DNA of 64,000 bases from Bosea sp. ANAM02 (GCF_011764485.1 NZ_AP022848.1:896001-960000); one strand, 5' to 3'. Positions 49,246 through 56,792 are shown, counted from the stretch's first letter. The notes: generated by a model not told the origin, from the sequence alone. Numbers and translations are program-made.

Positions 49246-50124
49246 TCATGTAGTGACTTCCCGGCCATCCGTCACGACCCGGGCGAAGGTCAGCACGTCG
49301 ACGGCGCTCGCGCCCGCCCGCAGCAGGGCGCGCGAGGCGGCATTGACCGTGGCACCCGTGGTCAGCACGTCGTCGACCAGCAGGATGCGCCGGCCCTCGA
49401 CCAGGCTGCGCATCGCCGCGGATACGTGAAACGCGCCTTGCAGGTTCTCGGCGCGCTGGGCGCGCGTCAGCCCGACCTGCTGGCGCGTCCGCCTGATCCG
49501 GGTCAGAGCTTTGGTGGCGAGCGGCAGCCCGGTCTCGCGGGAGACGATGCGGGCCAATGCCGCAGCCTGGTTGAAGCGCCGGCGCCAGAGCCGGGTTCGA
49601 TGCAAGGGGACCGGCATGACGAGGTCGGCATCGGCTGCGAGCTCGCGCCCGGCCTGCACCATCATCCGGCCGAGCGTCAGCGAAAGCTCGACGCGGTCGC
49701 CGTATTTCAGACGATGGACCAGGTCCCGCGCCGTGCCGTCGAAGCGGCAGACGGCGCGCGCCCGGGCGAAGACCGGCGGATCGGCGATCGCCGCTGGCGA
49801 GAGCAGACCGGCGCCGAGATCGACGGCAAAGGGTGTCCCGAGGCGCTCGCAATACGGGCGCTCGATGAAGCCGATGCCGCGCCAGCAGGCCGGGCACAGC
49901 GCCTGCGCCTCGCCTGTCGCAGCCTGGCAGGCAATGCAGGTCGGCGGGTAGACGATGCCGATCAAGCCGCGCAGGCCGGTTCGAAGGGACGAGCGGGTGC
50001 GTGTCGCAGTGCCGTGCAGGAAGGCCGTTGCCCATCGCGGCATTCCCGTCGTGCCGGCCATCGGCGAGACGTGCCTCGAACCGGGCGCATCGTCGTCCGG
50101 CCTGTCGATACGCCACTCCGCCAT
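49246..50124 (-). CDS. ComF family phosphoribosyltransferase-like protein
   Basis: A 292-aa protein of the ComF/GntX family. It has an N-terminal zinc-ribbon-like part (PPTCIAC and ALCPACW), and a C-terminal PRTase domain with VMPVPLHRTRLWRRRFNQAA and the PRPP-binding ILLVDDVLTTGAT. Roles in DNA uptake are known for ComF in naturally competent species; elsewhere the function is unclear. It heads the comF-grxC-DUF1178 series. A shorter start at Met-22 is possible. Confidence 0.9.
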   Translation of the reverse strand: MAEWRIDRPDDDAPGSRHVSPMAGTTGMPRWATAFLHGTATRTRSSLRTGLRGLIGIVYPPTCIACQAATGEAQALCPACWRGIGFIERPYCERLGTPFAVDLGAGLLSPAAIADPPVFARARAVCRFDGTARDLVHRLKYGDRVELSLTLGRMMVQAGRELAADADLVMPVPLHRTRLWRRRFNQAAALARIVSRETGLPLATKALTRIRRTRQQVGLTRAQRAENLQGAFHVSAAMRSLVEGRRILLVDDVLTTGATVNAASRALLRAGASAVDVLTFARVVTDGREVTT

Positions 50125-50487
50125 GGTGCGCCGCTATCCGATCGCGCAAGCGGCCGGGTGCGAGCCGGCCGGGATCGCAGCAGCATCGGGCTTCATGCCG
50201 CGGAGAGCAAGTGCGGGGCTGGCTGCCGGGAAATCCGCGCTTTCCAAGAGCGTTCATCTGCGGATGCGACCCACACGTGCCGCTCACGCGGCGCGGCTCA
50301 CCGGATATCGAGGACGTTTTCAACAACCCGCGGGGTGTGCCGAATGGGCACCTTAGGGGATTTGTCGAATGATCGCATGTTCTTCCGCAGGCATTTGCGC
50401 CGACCGGATATCTTTATGTCGCGGCGCTGCAAAAAGCTGTTGCAGGCCAGCGGTTGTCCGACTACATAGGCGCCCTCGGCCAGCGCT
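50125..50487. other. Intergenic stretch between comF and tRNA-Glu
   Basis: 363 bp without a gene that I can support. It should hold the comF promoter (leftward) and the tRNA promoter (rightward). A 42-codon plus-strand frame from an ATG near 50342 to the TAG near 50469, encoding a basic peptide rich in Arg and Cys, has no family resemblance and is not called. Confidence 0.4.
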
Positions 50488-50563
50488 GCTCCCTTCGTCT
50501 AGCGGTCTAGGACGTCGCCCTCTCACGGCGAAAACAGGGGTTCGAGTCCCCTAGGGAGCGCCA
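50488..50563 (+). tRNA. tRNA-Glu (CTC)
   Basis: A 76-base cloverleaf with an encoded CCA. The acceptor stem GCTCCCT pairs with AGGGAGC, followed by G and CCA. The anticodon loop CTCTCAC gives anticodon CTC, read as GAG. The T loop is GGTTCGAGTCCC. Its 3' end is the likely integration point of the element that follows, since an integrase gene starts 1.5 kb away and points toward it. Confidence 0.95.
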
Positions 50564-50593
50564 AAGCCTAATGATTTCAATAACTTATTAGGC

Positions 50594-50627
50594 GGTTCGC
50601 CAAGGTGGTTCGCCACCCGGTTAGCCA
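50594..50627. repeat. Three direct repeats, possible integrase arm sites
   Basis: GGTTCGCCA at 50594-50602 and 50607-50615, then GGTTAGCCA at 50619-50627, spaced 12-13 bases apart, 31 bases after the tRNA end. The position beside a presumed attL and the near-helical spacing fit arm-type binding sites of a lambda-like integrase. A 7-bp inverted repeat GCCTAAT/ATTAGGC lies at 50566-50593. Confidence 0.4.
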
Positions 50628-50644
50628 GGCGGCGAATTGAGCCA

Positions 50645-50875
50645 TCAGACAGGACCTGCCGAGAAGTTCTGACCAGCGATGGCGATGGCGTTTCCGATAG
50701 CGCCGAGCCTGTTGTGGACGGCCTTCTCAACTTGGCCATAGCCCTTAGCCTGCACCTCGATGTCGATGAGAATATCGTCAAGCCCGTCGATTTTGATCTC
50801 GACTTCGGCCTTATAGGTTCCATTGCCGATATCGTAAATCGATGGAATTGAAATCTTTGCGTTTGGAGTAGTCAT
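50645..50875 (-). CDS. Hypothetical protein, 76 aa
   Basis: I do not recognise this protein. It has a beta-rich look (ISIPSIYDIGNGTYKAEVEI and DDILIDIEVQAKGYGQVE), no signal peptide and no membrane segment. Base composition is visibly more AT-rich than the chromosome to the left. It lies between the putative attL and the integrase gene and is read in the same direction as the integrase, but behind a weak hairpin. Confidence 0.6.
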   Translation of the reverse strand: MTTPNAKISIPSIYDIGNGTYKAEVEIKIDGLDDILIDIEVQAKGYGQVEKAVHNRLGAIGNAIAIAGQNFSAGPV

Positions 50876-50928
50876 TTCAGGCTTTACCTTGATTGGTTGA
50901 GGCTTTGTTGTAGCAAATGCAGCGCAAG

Positions 50929-50950
50929 AAGACGATTTGTTTTGCGTCTT
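50929..50950 (-). terminator. Weak stem-loop after the integrase gene
   Basis: AAGACG and CGTCTT are inverted with a 10-base A/T-rich loop, 8 bases beyond the integrase stop on the minus strand. The stem is only 6 bp, so this is a weak candidate terminator. Confidence 0.3.
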
Positions 50951-50957
50951 TTCGAGG

Positions 50958-52040
50958 TCACCGCGCCTTGTTTCGTGGCGTCACCATCCGCGTAACCTTC
51001 CGCATGCCAGCTTGGGCCAGCCGCTCCTGTTCGGCCTCTTTCGAATATAGCTCGGCGTGCTTGATGTCTGTGTGACCGAGCGTGTCCATAATCTGCCGCG
51101 TGGTCGCGCCGCTCTCTGCCAGCATTTTCCCGAGCGTCTTGCGCAGGCCGTGAAGCGTGTATCCAGCGGGCATGCCGGCTGATTTGGTCCAGTCTCGCAT
51201 GCGGCCTGTCAGGGACTTCTTCGAAAACGGTTCGCCATAGGCGGTTTTGAGGATGGTCGGGCCAGATAAGTCTGCGCCGTCGAGCACTTCGCGCAGCATA
51301 GGCGTGATCTCAAGCACCAGGTCTCGGCCGGTCTTCCCCTGTGTCAGGCGAACCTTCTCACCGTCAATCGTATCGGGCGTCAGGTCGGCAATGTCGCCCC
51401 GCCGATTACCGAGCCAGAGCGCGAGCGCATACGCCAGCCGCGGCGTGGTCCCGATCGGCCAGCGTTTCTCAAATTTCGCCCGCATCGATTCGGGCCATGC
51501 CTTCCAGCCGACATATCCGGGCCGATGCTTGATCTTGTAGGTCGGGTCGCTCTCGATCCATTCCTCGTCGAGTGCAACCAGGATCATGCGACGCAGCACC
51601 GTCAGCAGATGGCGGGCCGCGTGCGGCGTGTCGCTCATGCCGGCGATGATCATCTTCACGTGTCGGCGCCGCAGATCCTCGACGGGCATGTCGGCCCAGC
51701 AGACGCCCTCTCCCTCGACGATTTCCGCGTTGAGGAACTTGTCGGCGATCTTGGATTGGCGGGCGCGGGTTTCCGGATCGAGCCTTCCCCATTCGGGGAG
51801 GGATGTCGGGACCATGCGCCACGCTGCTTTCAACGACCGCGGAACAGAGGCATGCGGAAGCATGACCACCTCGGCCGAGCGCGGCTCGCGCCCCTCGATG
51901 GCGGCGTCATAGGCTTCCTCGAATTCGGGATGCCCCGGCTCGTGCGGCAGGGAGATCGTTTTGCCAGCGCGGCGAAACCGCCATCGCCAGCGGCCATGGC
52001 GGTCCTTATATCGACCCGCATTCGGATATTCGTCGCGCAT
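50958..52040 (-). CDS. Phage integrase, tyrosine recombinase
   Basis: A 360-aa site-specific recombinase. The N-terminal part has an AP2/arm-type flavour (RYKDRHGRWRWRFRRAGK), typical of phage integrases that read tRNA sites. The catalytic domain contains WLGNRRGDIADLT (Arg I), LTQGKTGRDLVLEI (Lys strand), TLHGLRKTLGKMLAE (His-x-x-Arg) and LGHTDIKHAELYSKE (His and nucleophilic Tyr). The ATG at 52040 is chosen because a longer version would overlap the gene upstream. It should integrate and, with an excisionase, excise the element at tRNA-Glu. Confidence 0.93.
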   Translation of the reverse strand: MRDEYPNAGRYKDRHGRWRWRFRRAGKTISLPHEPGHPEFEEAYDAAIEGREPRSAEVVMLPHASVPRSLKAAWRMVPTSLPEWGRLDPETRARQSKIADKFLNAEIVEGEGVCWADMPVEDLRRRHVKMIIAGMSDTPHAARHLLTVLRRMILVALDEEWIESDPTYKIKHRPGYVGWKAWPESMRAKFEKRWPIGTTPRLAYALALWLGNRRGDIADLTPDTIDGEKVRLTQGKTGRDLVLEITPMLREVLDGADLSGPTILKTAYGEPFSKKSLTGRMRDWTKSAGMPAGYTLHGLRKTLGKMLAESGATTRQIMDTLGHTDIKHAELYSKEAEQERLAQAGMRKVTRMVTPRNKAR

Positions 52041-52050
52041 GGCGATGACG

Positions 52051-52311
52051 CTAGCGGGCGGAGGCCGCTCTCCGCAAGACGGCATCGATCTTGTTTTCCC
52101 TCACTTCGCCGAGCTCACTGAAGGCCATGTCGAGCATGACGCGGTCCCAAAGGACACGCCCGTCGATCCGCTTCGGTTGTGGCATGCGCCGGTCGGCGAC
52201 GAGCTGGTCGAACTTCGTCGGGCCGACGCCGATGTAGTAGGCCGCCTCCTCGCGGCAAAGGCCGCGAGGAGCCCAAGCAATTCCGTCGGTTTTTCCGGTT
52301 GCTCTCGGCAT
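52051..52311 (-). CDS. Helix-turn-helix protein, probable excisionase/AlpA-like
   Basis: An 86-aa protein with a MerR-like winged-helix segment: LCREEAAYYIGVGPTKFDQL followed by VADRRMPQPKRIDGRVLWDR. This pattern is seen in AlpA and phage excisionases. It ends 10 bp before the integrase start on the same strand, the classic xis-int layout. It may bind the arm region and direct excision. Function is inferred from fold and position. Confidence 0.75.
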   Translation of the reverse strand: MPRATGKTDGIAWAPRGLCREEAAYYIGVGPTKFDQLVADRRMPQPKRIDGRVLWDRVMLDMAFSELGEVRENKIDAVLRRAASAR

Positions 52312-52313
52312 GG

Positions 52314-52535
52314 TCAGAAAGGAATGTCGGCGTGGGTGACGTAGGGATATTTGAGCTTGTGGCTGAGCACGGTGGCCTGTGCGTCGATCGTGGCCTTGGC
52401 CTTGTCGAGTTCGATCCGAAGGTCGGCTGCGCGCTGCCTCTCCTGATGGTACCAGGTACGATAATCATCGAGGGTCGGCTTCGGGTCCGGCTTGCAGCGC
52501 GGTGACGTGTTCGGTGCGGCAGCGGGCTTCGCCAT
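52314..52535 (-). CDS. Hypothetical prophage protein, 73 aa
   Basis: A small protein with a Pro-rich start and a helix likely to form a coiled coil (TWYHQERQRAADLRIELDKA). It ends in HADIPF, similar in character to the acidic DDDIPF tip of the SSB encoded just upstream, but this may be chance. A good Shine-Dalgarno AGGAGG lies before the ATG. It lies between the ssb and HTH genes in the leftward operon. No family recognised. Confidence 0.7.
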   Translation of the reverse strand: MAKPAAAPNTSPRCKPDPKPTLDDYRTWYHQERQRAADLRIELDKAKATIDAQATVLSHKLKYPYVTHADIPF

Positions 52536-52544
52536 GGTTTCCTC

Positions 52545-53042
52545 CTAGAACGGAATATCATCATCCAGGTGGCTGCTGCCGCCCTGCGCTGACTTGCTCG
52601 AGGAATCGCCGGACCTGGCCGATCCGTAGCCCTGGCCGCTGTCGCGATTGCGCATCGTACCGTAGTCGTCTGGGCTCGGTGGATCGCGCTCCGCCTTGTC
52701 GAGGAGCGTGAGCTCGCCGCGAAAGCGCTGGAGCACGACCTCGGTGGTGTATTTCTCGACGCCCTGCTGGTCAGTCCACTTCCGTGTCTGAAGCTGGCCC
52801 TCGAGGTATACCTTCGAGCCTTTCTTCAGAAACTGCTCCGCGACCTTGGCCAGCGCCTCATTGAAGATGACGATGCTGTGCCACTCGGTGCGTTCCTTGC
52901 GCTCGCCCGATTGCTTGTCGCGCCAGGTCTCCGAGGTGGCGAGGCGCAGGCTGGCGACGGGCTCGCCGCTGCCGAGGCGGCGGATCTCGGGATCGCGCCC
53001 GAGATTGCCGACGAGAATGACCTTGTTGACGCTGCCGGCCAT
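52545..53042 (-). CDS. ssb: Single-stranded DNA-binding protein
   Basis: A 165-aa OB-fold protein. The N-terminus [20 protein letters not shown] and [20 protein letters not shown] are standard SSB features, and the C-terminus ends DDDIPF, the tip that recruits partner proteins. A Gly/Ser-rich linker joins them. As a prophage copy it probably serves phage replication or recombination, next to a phage DnaN. Confidence 0.95.
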   Translation of the reverse strand: MAGSVNKVILVGNLGRDPEIRRLGSGEPVASLRLATSETWRDKQSGERKERTEWHSIVIFNEALAKVAEQFLKKGSKVYLEGQLQTRKWTDQQGVEKYTTEVVLQRFRGELTLLDKAERDPPSPDDYGTMRNRDSGQGYGSARSGDSSSKSAQGGSSHLDDDIPF

Positions 53043-53045
53043 GGC

Positions 53046-53342
53046 TCAAGCCTCGCCATCGGTGCGGGCGACGGGGAGGATTGTCTCGCCCCGCGCATGT
53101 AGCATCATGCAGAAGTTGGCCACGTCGACCGGGTCGCCCTTCTCGACGTGCTCACGAAGCAACTTGCTGAGATGCTCCTGCGAGCAATCGTCTTTATCCT
53201 GCCAGCCGCCTCGGCCTTTCAGTCGGGCGGCTGCAAGCTTCGCCTTCATCGCCTCCTTCAGCCTCTTGATGCCTGCCTTGTTGGCGATCTGGTCGCGCTC
53301 TGCGCGCTCCCATGGCCGTTCGAAATCCATGCTGCTGCCCAT
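53046..53342 (-). CDS. Hypothetical phage protein, 98 aa (GDPVDVANF motif)
   Basis: A small protein with a basic helical first half (KRLKEAMKAKLAAARLKG) and a distinctive second half, CSQEHLSKLLREHVEKGDPV followed by DVANFCMMLHARGE. I know this second pattern from many short phage proteins, where it stands alone, and part of it resembles MazG-type all-helical pyrophosphohydrolases, but I cannot assign an activity. It follows the 75-aa gene with a 1-base gap and is 3 bp from ssb. Confidence 0.75.
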   Translation of the reverse strand: MGSSMDFERPWERAERDQIANKAGIKRLKEAMKAKLAAARLKGRGGWQDKDDCSQEHLSKLLREHVEKGDPVDVANFCMMLHARGETILPVARTDGEA

Positions 53343-53343
53343 G

Positions 53344-53571
53344 TCAGGCTCGAATCTGGCTGAAGAGGTCGCCGGTCTCGCGCTGCACCGCCTGGGCGCG
53401 CAGGAGCGGGGCGGCGATGCGGCGGTTCAGTTCGGCGCGCAGCAGCGCTGCGGTTGCCTTGACGAAGTCGGCGCGGGCCTCGGCCACGCCGCCGCGATGG
53501 CGGCGCGCCTTCTTGTCGAGTGACAGTCGAGCCTCTGCTTGGCGCCGGCGTAATGTCTTGAGTTTCGCCAT
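53344..53571 (-). CDS. Hypothetical prophage protein, 75 aa
   Basis: A highly basic helical protein (KLKTLRRRQAEARLSLDKKA at the start) with no recognised domain. Its ATG overlaps the DUF5131 stop by one base and its TGA is next to the following start, so it fits a translationally coupled chain. It is called on position and on an open frame filling the gap. Confidence 0.65.
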   Translation of the reverse strand: MAKLKTLRRRQAEARLSLDKKARRHRGGVAEARADFVKATAALLRAELNRRIAAPLLRAQAVQRETGDLFSQIRA

Positions 53572-54656
53572 CACGCCGCCCTCGGCATGGCGTTGTGCTC
53601 GACACCGTCGAGCAGGCGGCCGGCGATCGCTTTGGTGGCGCGCAGGCGCGTGCCGCAGCCTGGCGCCCAGACCTTGCCGTTCGCCATCGTCTGGCCGGCC
53701 GGGATATGGCTGCCCCACTGCTTGAAGAAGAATGCCGTTCCGGCAGCGGCGCACTGGTCGCGGATCTGCTGCGCCCATCCGGCCAGCATCTCGCGGGGGC
53801 CATTTTCGCCCCCGACGATGACCCAGTCGAGCACGGGATGCATGTGGCCGCCCGTCGGCATCTCGTACAGATCGAACCAGTCGAGAAATTCGGCTTCCCA
53901 GTCCGCCGACGTGCCGCGCCAGCGCTCGATCTCATCGATCCATGGTGCGGGCTTCAGCGCGTTCATCTCGCCATCGCCATAGGGCAGGTGGTGAAAGTCG
54001 ATCAGGTCGAGGAGTGGCTCGGCCGAGACGAAGCGGACCGCGGCGGGCATCAGCAGCAAGTGCGGCACGCGGTCGATTGCGCGATCCTGATCCTCGGCTG
54101 AGACGCCCTTCCAGACATTCGTCAGCGGCCAACGGCCGAGATGAACGTGCGGCCCAGAAGGCGCGAGAGTCTCGAGCATGCCGGGTGCAATCAGGGTCAC
54201 GTCGAGGCGCATCATCAGCGCCATATCGCAGACGATCTCATGGACCCGCTGCGGTGTGTTGCGATCGGAGCAGTAGCGGCGCATCCGCTCGGCGCGCTTC
54301 GTCAGGACCTGGAAGGTGTGCTGCGGCGCCAGCGCCATGACGGCGAAGACGCGGTCGATCCATGCGTCCGGCACGTCCTCATGGAAGAGATCGCCATGGG
54401 CGCAGACGAAGACCATGCGCGGGCGCTTCCAGCGCAGCGGCTGGGTCAGCCATTCCTCGTTGAAGCGGACCGTGCCGTTCCACACCGGACCGGCCTTCGT
54501 CTCGCGCGTCAGGCCTGCGCGGCTGGGATGATGCTGTAGGCGCGTGCCCGCCAGCTTCATCGCATAGCAGTTGGTGCAGCCGGGCGAGACGACGCTGCAG
54601 CCCGTGATCGGGTTCCAGGTCGCGTCCGTCCATTCGATCTTAGTCGCGTCAGCCAT
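53571..54656 (-). CDS. DUF5131 family protein (phage Gp37/Gp68)
   Basis: A 361-aa protein of the phage Gp37/Gp68 family, function unknown. The signature start KIEWTDATWNPITGC is followed by a cysteine cluster, C20-x6-C27-x2-C30 (GCSVVSPGCTNCYAM), that could hold an iron-sulfur cluster in the manner of radical-SAM enzymes. Further conserved features are TFQVLTKRAERM near 113, DWVIVGGENGPRE near 277 and FFFKQWGSH near 313. The mid-operon position suggests a role in DNA or nucleotide modification, which is inference. Confidence 0.88.
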   Translation of the reverse strand: MADATKIEWTDATWNPITGCSVVSPGCTNCYAMKLAGTRLQHHPSRAGLTRETKAGPVWNGTVRFNEEWLTQPLRWKRPRMVFVCAHGDLFHEDVPDAWIDRVFAVMALAPQHTFQVLTKRAERMRRYCSDRNTPQRVHEIVCDMALMMRLDVTLIAPGMLETLAPSGPHVHLGRWPLTNVWKGVSAEDQDRAIDRVPHLLLMPAAVRFVSAEPLLDLIDFHHLPYGDGEMNALKPAPWIDEIERWRGTSADWEAEFLDWFDLYEMPTGGHMHPVLDWVIVGGENGPREMLAGWAQQIRDQCAAAGTAFFFKQWGSHIPAGQTMANGKVWAPGCGTRLRATKAIAGRLLDGVEHNAMPRAA

Positions 54657-54658
54657 GG

Positions 54659-55576
54659 CTATGCTGCCTTCATCTGAACGATGCTGGCGAGGTCGCCGAC
54701 GGTCACGATCGCTTCGGCCTCGGTGTCGCTGATGGAGATGTCGCGTTCCATCTCGATGTTGGTGAGGATCTCGATCGCGTCGAGGCTGTCCGCGCCGAGA
54801 TCGTCCGAGAGGCGAGCGTCGGCGGTAACCTTCTCACGGTCGACGCCCAGCGCGTCGACGAGGATGCGGGCGATGTCGTCTGGCACCACCACGTCAGAGC
54901 GGCCCTCGTTTCTGTCCGGCTGATCGATCGGGTGGCGCAAATGCTCGATCGCCTTCTCGGGATCAGCGGTGCGCCAGTCGGGCCACTTCCGGGCCTCGTT
55001 TTTCTTCTGCTTGGTGGTGATGGCCTCGACGATCTTCGCGGGCTCCCAACCGGCGCGCCAAGCGCCGTCGAAGGCCAAGATGATCACGTCGACCCATTCC
55101 TCGATATCGTCGGGCTGGGCCTCGATCTCGGCCAGTTCCTTACGGATGTGGTCGATCACGCCCTTGGTGCGCGCCCCCGGACCGAAGGTCTTGTGGCTGA
55201 AAGCGCGCTGACGCTCCAAGTGCGCGACTAGGTCAAAGCCGCCGGCTTCGTAGAACTCATGCGCCTCGCGCCAAACGAGTTCGCGGTAACCTTCCTGCGG
55301 CAGTCCGATATTGTGGACGGCCTTGTGAGCGGAAAGCTCCTGTTCGGCTTTCACAGCGCGCGAGAGCAGTTCCTCGACCGGCTTGACGACCTGCCGACCG
55401 ATCGCGTCGCCGATCCTTGCGGCAGCGGCACAATGCACCTTGTCCTTGCCATAAGTGGTGACGTGCTCGCCGCAGCCTTCGCCGACGGTTCGTGCATAGA
55501 TGATGACCTGGTCGGCCGCATGCGCCTTACAGATGCGCTCGGCTGTCGCGATTGAGATTGGCTTCGGCAGGGCCAT
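54659..55576 (-). CDS. Fusion protein: phage N-terminal region, MazG/DUF550-like domain and acyl carrier protein domain
   Basis: A 305-aa protein with three parts. Residues 1-65 form a phage-type N-terminal region (ATAERICKAHAADQVIIYAR). Residues about 95-200 resemble DUF550/MazG nucleotide pyrophosphohydrolases: FSHKTFGPGARTKGVIDHIR, then E147-x2-E150 and E160-x2-D163 in the metal-binding pattern. Residues about 228-305 are an acyl carrier protein with LSDDLGADSLDAIEILTNIE; Ser264 of the DSL motif is the expected phosphopantetheine site. The frame is continuous. A phage protein joining nucleotide cleavage and acyl transfer is unusual; the joint role is unknown. AAGAGG precedes the ATG. Confidence 0.85.
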   Translation of the reverse strand: MALPKPISIATAERICKAHAADQVIIYARTVGEGCGEHVTTYGKDKVHCAAAARIGDAIGRQVVKPVEELLSRAVKAEQELSAHKAVHNIGLPQEGYRELVWREAHEFYEAGGFDLVAHLERQRAFSHKTFGPGARTKGVIDHIRKELAEIEAQPDDIEEWVDVIILAFDGAWRAGWEPAKIVEAITTKQKKNEARKWPDWRTADPEKAIEHLRHPIDQPDRNEGRSDVVVPDDIARILVDALGVDREKVTADARLSDDLGADSLDAIEILTNIEMERDISISDTEAEAIVTVGDLASIVQMKAA

Positions 55577-55618
55577 GTGAACCTCTTCTTTCCGCTGTGA
55601 GCGTGAGCGAGCAGCGCG

Positions 55619-56731
55619 CTAGACGCGCATCGGCATGAGCACGACGAGGAGGCTGTCGCCTTCGCGCCGCTGGAGGATGGCGGGGGCGCCGGGCTCGGAG
55701 AGCTTGAGCTGGAGGCTGTCGCCGCCCAACACTCCAAGGATGTCGAGCAGGTAGCGGGCGTTGAAGCCGATCTCGATCGCCGTGCCGTCATAGTCCGGCG
55801 TCAGCTCCTCGGTGGCCGAGCCGCTGTCGGGGTTGGTGACCGAGAGCGTCAGGCTGCCCGGCGTCAGCCCCAGCTTCACGGCGCGGCCGCGCTCGCTGGA
55901 GATGGTGGCGACGCGGTCGATCGCCTGCTTGAAGGCCTCGGCCGCCAGCGTCGCGACCTTGTCGTTGCCGGACGGGATGACGCGCTGATAGTCCGGGAAG
56001 GTCCCGTCGATCAGCTTCGAGGTCAGGGTGGTGGCGCCGGCGGTGACGCGGATCTTGGTCGGCGACAGCTCGATCGTCAGATCGCCCTCGGCCTCCTTCG
56101 CGATCTTCGCCAGCTCGGCCACGGTCTTGCGCGGCACGATGACGGCGGGCATGGCCTCGGCACCGGCGGGGGCAGGGAGTTGCAGGCGCGAAAGCTTGTG
56201 GCCATCGGTGGCGACGGCGCGCAGCACGGTGGCGCCCTCGACCGCCATCGCGTGCATGTGGATACCGTTCAGGTAATAGCGGGTCTCCTCCGTCGAGATG
56301 GCGAAGCTGGTCACCTCGACGATCTGGGCCAGCGTCTTCGCCGGCAGGGCGAAGCTGCAGGTGAATTCGCCATCGGCGATATCGGGGAAGTCCGATTCCG
56401 GCAGGGTCTGCAGCGTAAAGCGCGACGGGCCGGATTTCAGGGCCATGCCTTTTTCGCCACCGTCGAGCGTGATTGCGGCTTCGGCCGGGAGCTTGCGCAC
56501 GATATCGCTGAGCGTGTGCGCCGGCAGGGTGATGGCGCCGGCCTCCGCAACCTCGCACGGCACGCTGGTCTCGACCTTGATGTCGAGATCCGTGGCGCAG
56601 AGCGCGAGCTTGCCGCCGTCGGCACGCAGCAGGATGTTTGACAGGACGGGGATGGTGTTGCGGCGCTCGACGACGCGGGAGAGCGAAGCCAAGGCGGGCG
56701 CGAGCACATCGCGCGGGATGGTGATCTTCAT
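55619..56731 (-). CDS. dnaN: DNA polymerase III subunit beta (sliding clamp), prophage copy
   Basis: A 370-aa full-length bacterial-type clamp with three repeats. Visible: RVVERRNTIPVLSNILLRA near 19, ATDGHKLSRLQLP near 173, LIDGTFPDYQRVIPSGND near 240 and the C-terminal LVVLMPMRV. It would encircle DNA and tether a polymerase. The chromosome's own dnaN should lie elsewhere near the origin, so this appears to be a phage-borne second clamp. A UUCG-type hairpin lies directly upstream. Confidence 0.93.
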   Translation of the reverse strand: MKITIPRDVLAPALASLSRVVERRNTIPVLSNILLRADGGKLALCATDLDIKVETSVPCEVAEAGAITLPAHTLSDIVRKLPAEAAITLDGGEKGMALKSGPSRFTLQTLPESDFPDIADGEFTCSFALPAKTLAQIVEVTSFAISTEETRYYLNGIHMHAMAVEGATVLRAVATDGHKLSRLQLPAPAGAEAMPAVIVPRKTVAELAKIAKEAEGDLTIELSPTKIRVTAGATTLTSKLIDGTFPDYQRVIPSGNDKVATLAAEAFKQAIDRVATISSERGRAVKLGLTPGSLTLSVTNPDSGSATEELTPDYDGTAIEIGFNARYLLDILGVLGGDSLQLKLSEPGAPAILQRREGDSLLVVLMPMRV

Positions 56732-56756
56732 AGGTCGCTCTCGCGGTGAGGAAAGA

Positions 56757-56776
56757 GGCGGGGCCGAAGCCCCGCC
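56757..56776 (-). terminator. Strong stem-loop between the DUF2303 gene and dnaN
   Basis: On the minus strand the RNA reads GGCGGGGC-UUCG-GCCCCGCC, an 8-bp all-GC/GC-rich stem with the extra-stable UUCG loop, followed by CUCUUUCCUC. The T-run is poor, so it may be an attenuator, an RNase-resistant 5' end for dnaN, or a weak terminator. Confidence 0.55.
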
Positions 56777-56792
56777 AGGTGAGGCCGGGAGA

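Noticed and set aside
49951..50372. Overlapping plus-strand frames antisense to comF
   Set aside because: Arg/Pro/Ala-rich shadows with no domain; comF carries zinc-ribbon and PRPP motifs on the minus strand.
50342..50470. 42-codon plus-strand frame just before tRNA-Glu
   Set aside because: Basic, Cys-containing, no Shine-Dalgarno of note and no family resemblance; chance frame.
50594..50627. CRISPR-like array
   Set aside because: Only three 9-bp units with 4-base gaps; no spacer-repeat structure and no cas genes.
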